Shown here piece after piece: positions 51,800 through 61,444 of a stretch of DNA of 64,000 nucleotides (its first letter is position 1; each line of letters opens with the position of its first letter). The translations under genes were made by a program, and so were the position numbers. The stretch is from Neobacillus sp. FSL H8-0543 (GTDB taxonomy: Bacteria > Bacillota > Bacilli > Bacillales > Cytobacillaceae). The stretch lies in assembly GCF_038592905.1 (NCBI RefSeq), contig NZ_CP151943.1:3050501-3114500 (forward strand), in the 5' to 3' direction. A model generated the notes under the pieces. It was given only the letters and a program-made list of their open reading frames with translations. It did not search any database and was not told where the DNA came from.

Positions 51800-53830
51800 G
51801 TGTCGTTTAAAAATTTCAGTGTGCTAACTGCTGTGATTATGATCGTGGCAATGATGGTTATCCCACTGCCAACAATGTTATTAGATATCTTACTAATTAT
51901 TAATCTTTCTATCTCGATTATGATTCTATTAATTACGATGAACACGAAAGAACCGCTAGATTTCTCAATCTTTCCAGCCCTACTTTTGCTGACGACCTTA
52001 TTTCGTCTCGCTTTGAATGTATCTAGTACTCGGATGATTCTTTCAACAGCAAAAGCCGGTGCCGTCATCGAAACATTTGGTAATTTTGTAATTGCTGGGA
52101 ATATGGTTGTCGGGATGATCGTCTTTTTAATCCTTGTAATCGTTCAATTCATCGTGATTACTAAAGGATCGGAACGGGTGGCGGAGGTCGCAGCACGATT
52201 TACGTTAGATGCGATGCCTGGGAAACAAATGAGCATTGATGCCGATTTAAATACCGGTGTGATTAATGATCAAGAGGCACGACTTAGAAGAAAAAAAGTT
52301 GAGAACGAAGCGGATTTCTACGGTTCCATGGATGGAGCGAGTAAGTTTGTTAAAGGAGATGCCATTGCCGGCATTATCATCCTGATCATTAATGTCATTG
52401 GTGGCTTTATCATTGGGATGACCATGCATGGGATGGATTTCTCTCAAGCGATCAATACCTTTACTCTGCTATCGGTGGGGGACGGTCTCGTCAGTCAGAT
52501 TCCAGCGCTATTAATTTCAACAGCAACCGGGATCATGGTAACCCGAGCTGCTTCTGAAGGAAATCTAGGCGACGATATTGCGAAACAATTATTTTCTTAC
52601 CCAAGCTTGGTGTATATCGTAGCTGGCTGTATTGCGCTTCTAGGTGTAGTCACGCCAATTGGCATTCTGCTGACATGGGGGATTGCCGGGCTGCTCGCAT
52701 TTGCCGCCTACAATATCCAACATAAGCGAACCAAGCAAGAGGTTGCCAACGAGAGCACGCAATCGGAACAAGAGCTGGAAGAAGTCCGGAAGCCGGAAAA
52801 TGTCTTTGCGTTATTACGTGAGGATCCTATTGAATTTGAATTTGGAATAGGTCTGATTATGCTGGCTGATGTCAATCAAGGCGGTGATTTACTTGATAGA
52901 GTGGTCGCGATTCGCAGACAAATTGCCTTGGACCTAGGCTTAGTCGTTCCCGTCATTCGCATACGCGATAATATTCAACTTCAACATCATCAGTACGTGA
53001 TTAAAATCAAAGGTAATGAAGTAGCCAAGGGGGAGATTCTCTTGGATCATTTCCTAATGCTTAACCCAAGTGATGAGGAGCATGGAATTGATGGCATCGA
53101 AACGGTGGAGCCAACCTTTGGACTACCGGCTTTATGGATCACTGAGGAGAAGAAGGATGAAGCTGAGTTGTTTGGCTATACCGTGATAGACCCTTCTTCA
53201 ATTGTCAGCACCCATCTTTCCGAAACGATTCGAAAATATGCGCATGAGATTCTCGGTCGTGAAGAAACGACGCAATTAATCAATCATGTGAAGGAAAACC
53301 AGCCAACCCTAGTGGAGGAATTAATTCCGAATGTGCTGTCACTTGGTGATGTTCAGAAGGTATTGCAAAAACTATTGAAGGAAAATGTTTCGATTCGCAG
53401 TCTTACAACCATCATTGAGGCCCTTGCCGATTACTCGGTGTATACGAAGAATCCTGACATCCTAACCGAATATGTACGACAAGCGCTTGCCCGCCAATTA
53501 TCGTCGCAATATGTGCGCAACGGTGTGGTCCATGCAATCCAGGTAGGAGCAGGCATTGAGAAGAAACTCGCGGAATCAATTCAACGGACGGAGCAGGGTG
53601 ATATCCTGACGATTGATCCCGAATCCTCAGATCAGATGATTCATTCATTTACGCAAAAAGTTGAACAAATGTCGCAGCTAGGGATTCGCCCGATCATTTT
53701 AACATCAGCGGGAATTCGAATGTATGTAAGGCAAATAATGGAGCGGACCTTAGCTGATATCCCGATCTTATCCTATAACGAGCTAGAGCCGAACGTAGAA
53801 GTGCAGAGTGTAGGAGTGGTGAATCTATGA
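51800..53830 (+). CDS. flhA: Flagellar export gate protein FlhA
   Basis: 676 aa: eight membrane helices (approx. 1-310) with the conserved TKGSERVAEVAARFTLDAMPGKQMSIDADLN loop, then a large cytoplasmic domain (approx. 340-676) binding chaperone-substrate complexes. GTG 51800 with AGAGGGGGGAAAG upstream. 4-bp overlap with flhF. Confidence 0.97.
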   Translation: MSFKNFSVLTAVIMIVAMMVIPLPTMLLDILLIINLSISIMILLITMNTKEPLDFSIFPALLLLTTLFRLALNVSSTRMILSTAKAGAVIETFGNFVIAGNMVVGMIVFLILVIVQFIVITKGSERVAEVAARFTLDAMPGKQMSIDADLNTGVINDQEARLRRKKVENEADFYGSMDGASKFVKGDAIAGIIILIINVIGGFIIGMTMHGMDFSQAINTFTLLSVGDGLVSQIPALLISTATGIMVTRAASEGNLGDDIAKQLFSYPSLVYIVAGCIALLGVVTPIGILLTWGIAGLLAFAAYNIQHKRTKQEVANESTQSEQELEEVRKPENVFALLREDPIEFEFGIGLIMLADVNQGGDLLDRVVAIRRQIALDLGLVVPVIRIRDNIQLQHHQYVIKIKGNEVAKGEILLDHFLMLNPSDEEHGIDGIETVEPTFGLPALWITEEKKDEAELFGYTVIDPSSIVSTHLSETIRKYAHEILGREETTQLINHVKENQPTLVEELIPNVLSLGDVQKVLQKLLKENVSIRSLTTIIEALADYSVYTKNPDILTEYVRQALARQLSSQYVRNGVVHAIQVGAGIEKKLAESIQRTEQGDILTIDPESSDQMIHSFTQKVEQMSQLGIRPIILTSAGIRMYVRQIMERTLADIPILSYNELEPNVEVQSVGVVNL

Positions 53831-55050
53831 GAATAAAAACCTATGTAGTCAAAAATGAAACAGATGCCTACCCGCTGATTATGAATGACCTCGGTACTGA
53901 TGCGTTCATTTTAAATACCAAGCCGATTAGATCTGGTGGCTATTTCGGGTTATTCCGGAAAAAACGGGTGGAGGTCGTCGCGGCAGCGGATGTTTCTCCC
54001 CAAGCGGAAACAAAACGAGAGAGCGAATGGAAAAGTCCTCTTCTCGAGCGAAAAATCGAACGACAATCATTTGAGAATTGGCAGAGTAAAAGGCAGGAAA
54101 GCAGACTGTCAGAAGCACCAACTGGACAACCGCTGCTCTCACAGCAGGAAGTCATGAAGGAGCTATCAGAGGTGAAGGGCTTAATTAACACCCTGTTAAA
54201 AGAGGACAGATCAGTCGAAAGCAATCCTAAACATTTGGAAAAATGGGTGCACCGCCTTCGCGAACAAGAAGTAGATGAAGAAGTAATCGACTATATAGTG
54301 AAAAAGGCGAAATTGAGAATCAAAGACAAGGAAACCGTGACCGAGCAGAGTATAGAGCAAACATTTCTAGCAATTTTAGAGCAGCTTTTTGAAGAGGGCA
54401 TCACGAAAGACACTGGAATAAATGCTAGTTTTATTAGTTTAGTTGGGCCAACTGGGGTAGGAAAAACGACAACGATTGCTAAATTGGCGGCTGTTAGTGT
54501 ATTTCATCAGCGCCAGAAGGTTGGACTGCTGACGACGGATACCTTTCGAATTGCGGCTGTCGAGCAATTAAAAACCTATGCTTCAATCTTAAATATCCCG
54601 TTAGAGGTGGTCAATAACGCCAATGAACTAAAATCGGCGATGGAAGTATTGAAGAGCTGCCAAATTATTTTCATGGATAGTGCCGGACGGAATTATCTAG
54701 AAGAGGAATACATTGACGAAATCAATCAATTTTTGCGCTATGATGCACCACAGGAAAATTATTTAGTGCTCAGTATGACAACGCGGTGGAGAGATATGCG
54801 CAACATCGTCGAGCAGATGAAAGCTGTACCAATCGACAAATTGATCTTAACAAAGTGGGATGAAACTTTATGTTACGGCATTGCCCTCAACATGGTCTAC
54901 CACTATCCATATCCGCTTTCCTATGTGAGCATGGGACAAGGAGTGCCACAAGATATTATGCTAGCAGATCCCGTTTTTATGGCGAAAAAGATACTAGGAG
55001 TAGATGAGAATGAATCACGATCAAGCACATCAATTAAGACAATTATCTAA
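53827..55050 (+). CDS. flhF: SRP-type GTPase FlhF
   Basis: 407 aa. N-terminal B domain (basic), then an NG GTPase with P-loop GPTGVGKTTTIAKLAA (approx. 208-223), LLTTDTFRIAAVEQL and FMDSAGRN in place of the usual DTAGR/DTAGLS; TKWDET for G4. Sets flagellar number or position with FlhG. ATG overlaps flhA. Confidence 0.95.
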   Translation: MRIKTYVVKNETDAYPLIMNDLGTDAFILNTKPIRSGGYFGLFRKKRVEVVAAADVSPQAETKRESEWKSPLLERKIERQSFENWQSKRQESRLSEAPTGQPLLSQQEVMKELSEVKGLINTLLKEDRSVESNPKHLEKWVHRLREQEVDEEVIDYIVKKAKLRIKDKETVTEQSIEQTFLAILEQLFEEGITKDTGINASFISLVGPTGVGKTTTIAKLAAVSVFHQRQKVGLLTTDTFRIAAVEQLKTYASILNIPLEVVNNANELKSAMEVLKSCQIIFMDSAGRNYLEEEYIDEINQFLRYDAPQENYLVLSMTTRWRDMRNIVEQMKAVPIDKLILTKWDETLCYGIALNMVYHYPYPLSYVSMGQGVPQDIMLADPVFMAKKILGVDENESRSSTSIKTII

Positions 55051-55876
55051 CTCACTAGTTTATCAAGAGCGGACTTCCCGTGTGGTGACGATTGCCTCAG
55101 GAAAGGGTGGGGTCGGGAAATCAAATTTTACCCTAAGCTTTGCGCTTAGCTTAATGGAACTCGGGAAGAAAGTGGTGGTCATCGACCTCGATATCGGCAT
55201 GGCGAACCTCGATATTTTGATGGGTGCCTCGCCAAAGCATCATCTCTGGGATATGATTCGTGAGCGGAAGAGCATTTGGAGTATTCTAGAAAAAGGACCG
55301 AACGGATTGGAATATATTGCAGGTGGATCGGGATTTCAGCAGTTGCTGCATTTAAAGGAAGAAGAAAGACAGTATTTCTTTAAAGAGGTTGAAAAACTCC
55401 ATGGTTATGCTGACATCATTTTGATTGATACGGGTGCTGGTTTAACGGTGGAATCGCAGCAATGCCATCTGTCCGCGGATGAGATTATCCTGCTGACAAC
55501 CCCAGAACCGACAGCAATCGCCGATGCCTATTCGGTGGTCAAAATCTTAGATAGTCAAAATCCTGCGCTTTCGTTTCAATTGGTGGTTAACCGGGTCTCA
55601 CGTCAAAAAGAAGGAATTGAGGTGGCCGGTAAGTTCAAATTTGCAGTTCAATCCTTTTTAAACAAGGAAATCAAGATCTTTGGCGCCATTCCAGATGATC
55701 CCGCCGTGATGCAGGCCGTGTTAAAGCAAGTTCCGTTTTACCTCGCCTTTCCACGATCGACTGCTTCCGTCACGCTAAGAAGTTTAGCGGAACGATTTGT
55801 GACAGGAACCGAAGGTGCCCAAGAAACCAAAGGGATAAAGGGATTCATTCGAACGATTTCTCGCTTACTCCGATGA
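55004..55876 (+). CDS. flhG: MinD-like ATPase FlhG
   Basis: 290 aa. Residues 6-12 (DQAHQLR) are the FlhF-activating DQAxxLR motif; deviant Walker A SGKGGVGKSN (approx. 32-41), VVVIDLDIGMANLDIL, and IILIDTGAGL follow. C-terminal amphipathic tail for membrane binding. Regulates flagellar number and C-ring assembly. Overlaps flhF by 47 bp; AGGAG upstream. Confidence 0.95.
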   Translation: MRMNHDQAHQLRQLSNSLVYQERTSRVVTIASGKGGVGKSNFTLSFALSLMELGKKVVVIDLDIGMANLDILMGASPKHHLWDMIRERKSIWSILEKGPNGLEYIAGGSGFQQLLHLKEEERQYFFKEVEKLHGYADIILIDTGAGLTVESQQCHLSADEIILLTTPEPTAIADAYSVVKILDSQNPALSFQLVVNRVSRQKEGIEVAGKFKFAVQSFLNKEIKIFGAIPDDPAVMQAVLKQVPFYLAFPRSTASVTLRSLAERFVTGTEGAQETKGIKGFIRTISRLLR

Positions 55877-55937
55877 TTACGGTTTATTTTTATAACACTT
55901 CTAAAGCACGTAGAGGCAATGGAAAGGGGAGTATCTA

Positions 55938-56645
55938 TTGAATTGGAATGCGGAAGAGGCAATGGATCAGTACATTCCATTGGTTCATAAGGTTGTGAAG
56001 CATATGAAAAGAAGCCTATCGGATGAGGCAGATGAAAATGATTTATTCTCTTTTGGATTAACCGGTTTGTGGGATGCGGGCAAGAAGTTTGATCCTTCGC
56101 AGGGAATCAAATTTGAAACCTATGCTGTTCAACGAATTCGTGGTGAGATTCTTGATGGAATTCGCCAAAATGACCATGTTTCCCGTACATTGCGAAAAAA
56201 AGAAAAAACCTATCGGCTGGCCATGGAAACATTGGAGCAGTCCTATATGCGGCGCCCGACTCCAACCGAAGTGAGTGAGCATATGGGTATCAGTATGAAG
56301 GAATATGAAAAAACACAGTTGCAGTTATCCTTCATTCATCAAGACTCATTAGACCAACCGAAAAACTTAACAGAAAACGCGGCAATTCAGCAAATTGAGG
56401 ATAATAATTCGGTTAGGCAGGATGAATGGCTAGAGGAAAAAGAACGGAAGAGAGTATTGGCAGAATTGATTGAAACTTTACCAGAGAGAGAAAAAATCAT
56501 ATTGTCCTTAGTATACTTCGAGAATTTAAGTTTCACAGATGTTAGTAAAGTATTTGGATTACATAAATCACGCATTTCTCAACTTCATAATCAAGCAATT
56601 AAAAGATTACGCACTGCCTTCGATAAACAAATGAAAGAATGGTGA
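55938..56645 (+). CDS. sigD: Flagellar RNA polymerase sigma factor (SigD/FliA type)
   Basis: 235 aa. Region 2 (ENDLFSFGLTGLWDAGKKFDPSQGIKFETYAVQRIRGEILDGIRQ), region 3 (RRPTPTEVSEHMGISMKEYEK), region 4 (LPEREKIILSLVYFENLSFTDVSKVFGLHKSRISQLH). TTG 55938 with GGAAAGGGGAG upstream. Last gene of the riboswitch-controlled operon, followed by a strong terminator. Should transcribe the four SigD-type promoters in this window and be held by FlgM. Confidence 0.95.
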   Translation: MNWNAEEAMDQYIPLVHKVVKHMKRSLSDEADENDLFSFGLTGLWDAGKKFDPSQGIKFETYAVQRIRGEILDGIRQNDHVSRTLRKKEKTYRLAMETLEQSYMRRPTPTEVSEHMGISMKEYEKTQLQLSFIHQDSLDQPKNLTENAAIQQIEDNNSVRQDEWLEEKERKRVLAELIETLPEREKIILSLVYFENLSFTDVSKVFGLHKSRISQLHNQAIKRLRTAFDKQMKEW

Positions 56646-56650
56646 AGTTA

Positions 56651-56700
56651 AAAAGGTCAAACTACCATTACGATTTCGTGATGGTAGTTTGACCTTTTTT
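56651..56700 (+). terminator. Terminator of the fliM-sigD operon
   Basis: AAAAAGGTCAAACTACCAT / ATGGTAGTTTGACCTTTTTT stem: the strongest terminator in the window. T-rich on both strands, so it may also serve the converging gene. Confidence 0.95.
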
Positions 56701-56742
56701 GAGATTTGAACTATAGCTTTTTATTTCCCGTATCCTATTTTT

Positions 56743-57405
56743 TTACTTTTCCGCTGTTAAGGTAGATTTCGCAGGTCTTTCTCCGTTTTGTAATTCTCGG
56801 AGGGTTAATCCAAAGTCCATTTGTAGATGAGGATTATCTTTAAACTGATCCCAATCTCCTCCCCATTCAAACCCTAAGTCTTTTGCTATTTTAACAACCT
56901 CGGTCCAATCTGCCTTTCCATTTTTATTCCCATCAAACTGCATATCCCAGATTATTTTCCCTGAAGTGGTCTTTAAAGCAAAATCAATAGCAAGCCCAAA
57001 ATTATGATAGGACTGTCCGCCTCTTGCATAGGTTACAATCTTTCCTCCTAATGAACGTCCTTTTTTATAAAGTTGATTCTGTTCTTCTATACTCCGGTAA
57101 TCATCCGTAATGACTATCATAATTCCGTTATCTGCTGTCTGCTGGATTAGTTGTATAGTCTGCTCTTTAACAATTGGATGGAGTTTACTTGATAAAGAAA
57201 CAGAATGATTTATTTCCGATTTTGTAGAAGTATTGGCTTCTGGAAGTATATTGGGTTCTATTATTTCCGGAAGTATATTGGGTTTTGCTAGAATATAAGA
57301 TCCTGTAAAAGGATCGAATTTCAAAGTAAACAGAATAGAGAACAGGATAGTGTTAAGTACGAAAAGCAAAATCATTAATATACTATCTATCTTTATTAGC
57401 TTCAA
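56743..57405 (-). CDS. CwlK-like L-alanyl-D-glutamate peptidase (M15 family)
   Basis: 220 aa. N-terminal membrane anchor (approx. 6-30), a linker containing PNILPE twice, then an M15-type zinc peptidase domain (approx. 75-205) with DDYRSIEEQNQLY, the zinc motif SYHNFGLAIDF, and WGGDWDQF followed by PHLQMDFG. Cleaves L-Ala-D-Glu in wall peptides in the CwlK family; acts outside the membrane. Cannot be tied to the flagellar operon, from which a terminator separates it. Confidence 0.85.
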   Translation of the reverse strand: MKLIKIDSILMILLFVLNTILFSILFTLKFDPFTGSYILAKPNILPEIIEPNILPEANTSTKSEINHSVSLSSKLHPIVKEQTIQLIQQTADNGIMIVITDDYRSIEEQNQLYKKGRSLGGKIVTYARGGQSYHNFGLAIDFALKTTSGKIIWDMQFDGNKNGKADWTEVVKIAKDLGFEWGGDWDQFKDNPHLQMDFGLTLRELQNGERPAKSTLTAEK

Positions 57406-57765
57406 AATTAGATATTCCTTTCATATCAATAAATATTTAAATTATTTTAGGAAATAAGTGACTGACGCATAGTTTGAGATTATTTAAGACTAGTAAATAA
57501 TACAAGGATTGATTATTATCCTCAGTAAAGGAACTTCAGCCTTTTGGGTAAAATAAAATACTAAACTATTTAGGTCTATATATTTATTATCCCATTGCTC
57601 AGTGACTTACTCAAATGGTTCTTTTTGTATGAAAGAAAAAATTTTAATACTGATGAAATTAAAAAACTAGTCAAACATTTGTTTAAATAAAAGGATAATG
57701 CCCAATTGATTTGGAATATATAGGGGTTGGAAGTAGAATGAACCAGCAATTGTGAGGTGCAATCA
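57406..57765. other. AT-rich intergenic region, no gene seen
   Basis: No credible open frame or RNA element found. It holds the divergent leaders of the CwlK-like gene and the next plus-strand gene (GAGGTGCA before ATG 57766). Confidence 0.5.
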
Positions 57766-58062
57766 ATGAAAACCTTTTACAAATATTTAATCATAAATAT
57801 TGCCTTGATTTTTTATCATGTTCCAATGTTTTTTGTTGGAGTAATGGGTTTTGGGGGAGGGTCGGGAAGTGAGCCATTGAGTGTCCTAATTGAAACACTA
57901 TTAATCTTTGCCTTTACGGGCGCATCACCTAACCTATTAGTCTTTCTATACTCAGCCTTTCGCAAGAAAAATACTAAACAAAACGCTATATGGGCTACAT
58001 GTTTCTCCGCAATCGTAATGGCTGCTTATATCATTACGTTTTGGTCTGTGTTGGGAATATAG
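57766..58062 (+). CDS. Small membrane protein, paralogue of the one at 59455
   Basis: 98 aa, three hydrophobic segments. N-terminal YLIINIALIFYHVPMFFVGVMG resembles YLIINVLLIPIYFSTLVAGTMG of the gene at 59455, suggesting an old duplication around GrpB and the kinase-like gene. ATG 57766 with GAGGTG upstream. Function unknown. Confidence 0.6.
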   Translation: MKTFYKYLIINIALIFYHVPMFFVGVMGFGGGSGSEPLSVLIETLLIFAFTGASPNLLVFLYSAFRKKNTKQNAIWATCFSAIVMAAYIITFWSVLGI

Positions 58063-58110
58063 TTGATGGCAAAGAAAGAGAATAATATGTTTCGTGAAGG
58101 GGGATTACGC

Positions 58111-58641
58111 ATGAAAGTTCGACTTACAGACTATAGTGAAAACTGGTCTCGTATGTTTCATATTGAGGCCCAATTTTTAAAAAATATATTTGGGGATGAA
58201 ATAATCAGATTTGAACATTTCGGTAGTACGTCCGTTCATGGCATGAAGGCAAAACCTGTAATAGATATGATGTGTATAGTAAGAAGCATTGAGAAGGTTG
58301 ATTCATTCAATGACAAAATGAGTTCGCTTGGGTATGAAGTGGTTGGAGAATGGGGCATCCCAGGTAGAAGGTTATTACGAAAAGGAGGGGAATATAGAAC
58401 CCATCATATTCACTTTTATCAATTTGATAACCCTCAAATTGAACGACATTTAATTTTTCGAGATTATCTACGAGCCCATCCAGAAGAAGTAGCAAGGTAC
58501 AGTCGCTTTAAAGAGGAACTGTCCAGGCGTTTTGAAACCACAAGTGAATATAGTCCTGCAAAAAAAACATTTGTGAAGGAAATGGAACAGCAAGCACTAC
58601 TTTGGTTTGCGGAAAATCAGCGAACCTCTCATTCTGAATAA
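58111..58641 (+). CDS. GrpB-family (UPF0157) nucleotidyltransferase-fold protein
   Basis: 176 aa. The GrpB core has IRFEHFGSTSVHGMKAKPVIDMM (minimal nucleotidyltransferase GSTS motif) and HHIHFYQFDNPQIERHLIFRDYLRAHPE. Biochemical role of the family is unclear. ATG 58111 with GAAGGGGG upstream; the longer frame from 58063 has no RBS. Confidence 0.85.
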   Translation: MKVRLTDYSENWSRMFHIEAQFLKNIFGDEIIRFEHFGSTSVHGMKAKPVIDMMCIVRSIEKVDSFNDKMSSLGYEVVGEWGIPGRRLLRKGGEYRTHHIHFYQFDNPQIERHLIFRDYLRAHPEEVARYSRFKEELSRRFETTSEYSPAKKTFVKEMEQQALLWFAENQRTSHSE

Positions 58642-58740
58642 AGTGTTAACAAATATGAGTTAGGGCCTGACTTACCTAAAAAGAAATTAACATATTGATA
58701 AAACTTATTGTATTAAAATGTTTAAAATGGAGTTGTAGGA

Positions 58741-59307
58741 ATGAAAAGGTTAGTTATTATAACAGTCGGTAAAACCCATAGCGGGAAAACGACATTTGCA
58801 AGATTCTTAGAAAATGAGTTAAACAACTCTTTAGTGATAGATCAAGATAGCCACGCTGAATTCTTAAACACTTTTTATAAGAATTTACAGCCTAAACAAG
58901 GACCTAATACTCTTAAGCACGCCATTTCACAGCTCATTGTTAATTATGCAATAGATCATACTGATTTTCACCTTATTATTAGTAACTCAAATCGAAATCG
59001 AAAAGATCGATTGGATCTGCTTGAGGAGTTGTTTAATAGTGATAAGTTTTTCCGCATCCTAGTCCACTTTGATATTCCAAATGATGTTCTTCAAGATCGA
59101 GTTACTCAAAGTCAACGCAGTACCAATATATTCAGAGGTGCTTATTCTAATTTTGAGGAAGTGCTTATTCGGCAACAAGCTGATTCACTAAAAGAAGATG
59201 TGACGGATCCAGTAGAAGGTGAAGCAGACCATTTATTTGTAATTAATGAAAACGCCGAAGTTTATTCTGTTATTCAAAAAATTGTTAGTATTGCTCAATG
59301 TTTATAG
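58741..59307 (+). CDS. P-loop ATP-binding (kinase-like) protein
   Basis: 188 aa, cytosolic. Walker A GKTHSGKTT (residues 10-18), a switch-like FHLIISNSN, and an R-rich lid (RVTQSQRSTN) typical of small-molecule kinases of the AAA_33 type. Substrate unknown. Preceded by GGAGTTGTAGG. Confidence 0.75.
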   Translation: MKRLVIITVGKTHSGKTTFARFLENELNNSLVIDQDSHAEFLNTFYKNLQPKQGPNTLKHAISQLIVNYAIDHTDFHLIISNSNRNRKDRLDLLEELFNSDKFFRILVHFDIPNDVLQDRVTQSQRSTNIFRGAYSNFEEVLIRQQADSLKEDVTDPVEGEADHLFVINENAEVYSVIQKIVSIAQCL

Positions 59308-59454
59308 CGCTTAATAGATGCAATTTGGGGCAGTGGATACTAAAAATGGCAGGTAATACTAATGGTTTTATGGAAGCAGACGAATGGTCCGATGATTCTG
59401 GAAAAAATTCGAATGGTTGATTTAGGAATTTTAAGGAAAGGGAAAATTTTATCA

Positions 59455-59754
59455 ATGATGAAGCGATATTTAATAATAAATGTCCTGTTAATCCCCATCT
59501 ATTTTTCTACTCTAGTTGCTGGAACGATGGGAGTAGCCACTTTTGAAACGAAACAAGAATTATTAACAGTGGGTTTAATCCCAGTTGCGTTCATGAGTAT
59601 TCTAATAAGTGGGTTAATTAACGGGCTAATTTATTTTGGTCATAGTAAGCACGGAGATTCAAAAGGGAACAAACGCTCCTTGCGAACATGTTCCTCAATA
59701 GTGGCTATCCTGTATTTTTTTGCATTATTGATCACTAGCCTAAGTATGTATTAA
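59455..59754 (+). CDS. Small membrane protein, paralogue of the one at 57766
   Basis: 99 aa, three hydrophobic segments with a basic loop (SKHGDSKGNKRS). ATG 59455 gives a length matching the paralogue; AAGGAAAGGG lies 12 nt upstream. The frame is open from 59362, but the extra residues look non-native. Confidence 0.55.
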   Translation: MMKRYLIINVLLIPIYFSTLVAGTMGVATFETKQELLTVGLIPVAFMSILISGLINGLIYFGHSKHGDSKGNKRSLRTCSSIVAILYFFALLITSLSMY

Positions 59755-59827
59755 CTGCTAGTTCACGATTGCTTGATGATCGATTAACGGCTTTTACGTA
59801 AGGATATTAAAAAAGGTGGGAAGCGAT

Positions 59828-60235
59828 ATGAATAAGAAAATCTCATTAGTCCGTTCTACAAATTTAGCTTCAGTTGATTATGCTTATGCAAGTCATGTGC
59901 CTTCAGATATGGATTTACTGTTTCTGGCGGGATCGTGCCCTCTAAATAAAGAAGGGAAAGTATCCAATATCGGTGATTATGAACTTCAGGCCAAACTTTG
60001 TGTGGAGAATTTGAAAGAAGTATTGAATGAAAAGAGCGCGTCATTGAAAGATATCGTTTTTACTAGAGTTCTCGTGGCATCAACAAATCAGTCTGATTTG
60101 GTTACTGCATGGGAAGCCATCAGAAAAGAGTTTGGTGATCATGATGTCCCAAGCACCTTATTCGGAGTTACAGTTTTAGGATATACCAATCAATTGGTGG
60201 AACTTGAGGCAGTTGCAGCAGTAAATAGGGAATAA
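59828..60235 (+). CDS. RidA/YjgF-family protein
   Basis: 135 aa. Typical core FLAGSCPLNKEGKV, LENLKEVLN-like helix (QAKLCVENLKEVL) and a closing TLFGVTVLGYTNQLVELEAVAAV. Family members hydrolyse reactive enamines/imines; the conserved C-terminal Arg of true RidA is replaced here by G-Y-T context, so this may be another YjgF subfamily. ATG 59828 with AAAGGTGGG upstream. Confidence 0.85.
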   Translation: MNKKISLVRSTNLASVDYAYASHVPSDMDLLFLAGSCPLNKEGKVSNIGDYELQAKLCVENLKEVLNEKSASLKDIVFTRVLVASTNQSDLVTAWEAIRKEFGDHDVPSTLFGVTVLGYTNQLVELEAVAAVNRE

Positions 60236-60242
60236 GCTTACA

Positions 60243-60284
60243 AAAGAGCGGGGAGATTCCAATTGGAATTTCCCCGCTCTTTTT
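60243..60284 (+). terminator. Terminator of the RidA gene
   Basis: AAAGAGCGGGGAGATTCC / GGAATTTCCCCGCTCTTT stem with T-rich tail. Confidence 0.9.
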
Positions 60285-60331
60285 CGGTTAACAGGTTTCA
60301 ACTCTTTAACACCTTCTTTTGCACAGGACCG

Positions 60332-61300
60332 TTAGGATACTCGTTCATGCAAATAGGTTTGAACAGACTGATTGGCTTCTTTCTTTTGTAGCATCCGTAC
60401 AAACATATTATTAGACACAAGTGAAACGATGATAAAGCCCGTACCAAGAAGATCGAACTTGGTTACAGGATTGCCTTGAAAGATCGAAATTAAGAGTGTG
60501 GTAACGGGAACAAAGTTAATGAACAACAGTCCATTTAAGGGTGATAATATACTCACACCGATATTCCAACCAAGCAATGCAATCACACCAGGGAAAACAA
60601 TCATAAACAATAAATGAGGTTTTACTGCTTTGATACTTTCCACTGCTGGGGCGGATATAAATCCAGAAAGCGTAGCACCTACTATAATAACTATGGCAGT
60701 AACCGTTCCAAGTAAACAACTTAATGTTGAATACCGTAGGGCGGACCAACCGCTAAATTCACTACCACCCATCGTGTAAATCACCCATCCGATAACTGCA
60801 ATTAATATGAGTATGGAAGGTATAAAATCGTCCGTCGCACCAAGAAATGCTTGAATATTACCTTTGGTAATCACTAACATGGCACCTATAAATGACACGA
60901 GCACACATAGCAATGTAAAAAACTGGGGGCGCTTTTTGAGAATCATCCATCCAATAATAATAGAAATCATGGGCATAAGTGATTCCATAATGGAAGCCAC
61001 CATCACTCCAGATTTACCTAATAAATCCTCTCCCCAGAAGATTAATAGATTATAAACTGTAAACGCCATTGTACCGAAAAACCACAACGAAAGACCTTTT
61101 CCTTCAAATTGAAAAGCCTTCTTTCCTTCTTTCCATAGCAGTATCGGTATCAAGATAAGTGTTACAGCTCCATAACGAATGATTGTAAAATAAAAGGGAT
61201 CAATATGTTTAAAAGCTGCATGTGCGACAGGGAACATGGCTCCCCATGAAACGGCAGCAATAAAACATAGAATAGCTCCTACTAATACATTGTTTTTCAA
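60332..61300 (-). CDS. EamA-family (DMT) transporter
   Basis: 322 aa, ten hydrophobic helices in two EamA halves (approx. 6-140 and 158-300). WGAMFPVAHAAFKHIDPFYFTIIRYG and the mid-protein repeat are typical of DMT exporters of amino acids or metabolites. Divergent from a LysR regulator 117 bp away, which probably controls it. Confidence 0.85.
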   Translation of the reverse strand: MKNNVLVGAILCFIAAVSWGAMFPVAHAAFKHIDPFYFTIIRYGAVTLILIPILLWKEGKKAFQFEGKGLSLWFFGTMAFTVYNLLIFWGEDLLGKSGVMVASIMESLMPMISIIIGWMILKKRPQFFTLLCVLVSFIGAMLVITKGNIQAFLGATDDFIPSILILIAVIGWVIYTMGGSEFSGWSALRYSTLSCLLGTVTAIVIIVGATLSGFISAPAVESIKAVKPHLLFMIVFPGVIALLGWNIGVSILSPLNGLLFINFVPVTTLLISIFQGNPVTKFDLLGTGFIIVSLVSNNMFVRMLQKKEANQSVQTYLHERVS

Positions 61301-61444
61301 TTTTTTTTACCTTCCTTCACCCAAATCATTACATTTATCATCTCCCTTCTTGGCCATCTTGTAAAATGAATGTTTATAATGATATATATCACTTTTTTTG
61401 ATATCATAAAATGAAAAGTGAGTACATTAAAGGGTGATAATGTA

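Noticed and set aside
20079..56700. Diguanylate cyclase or phosphodiesterase in the locus
   Set aside because: No GGDEF, EAL or HD-GYP motif was found in any frame, so the enzymes that set c-di-GMP must lie elsewhere.
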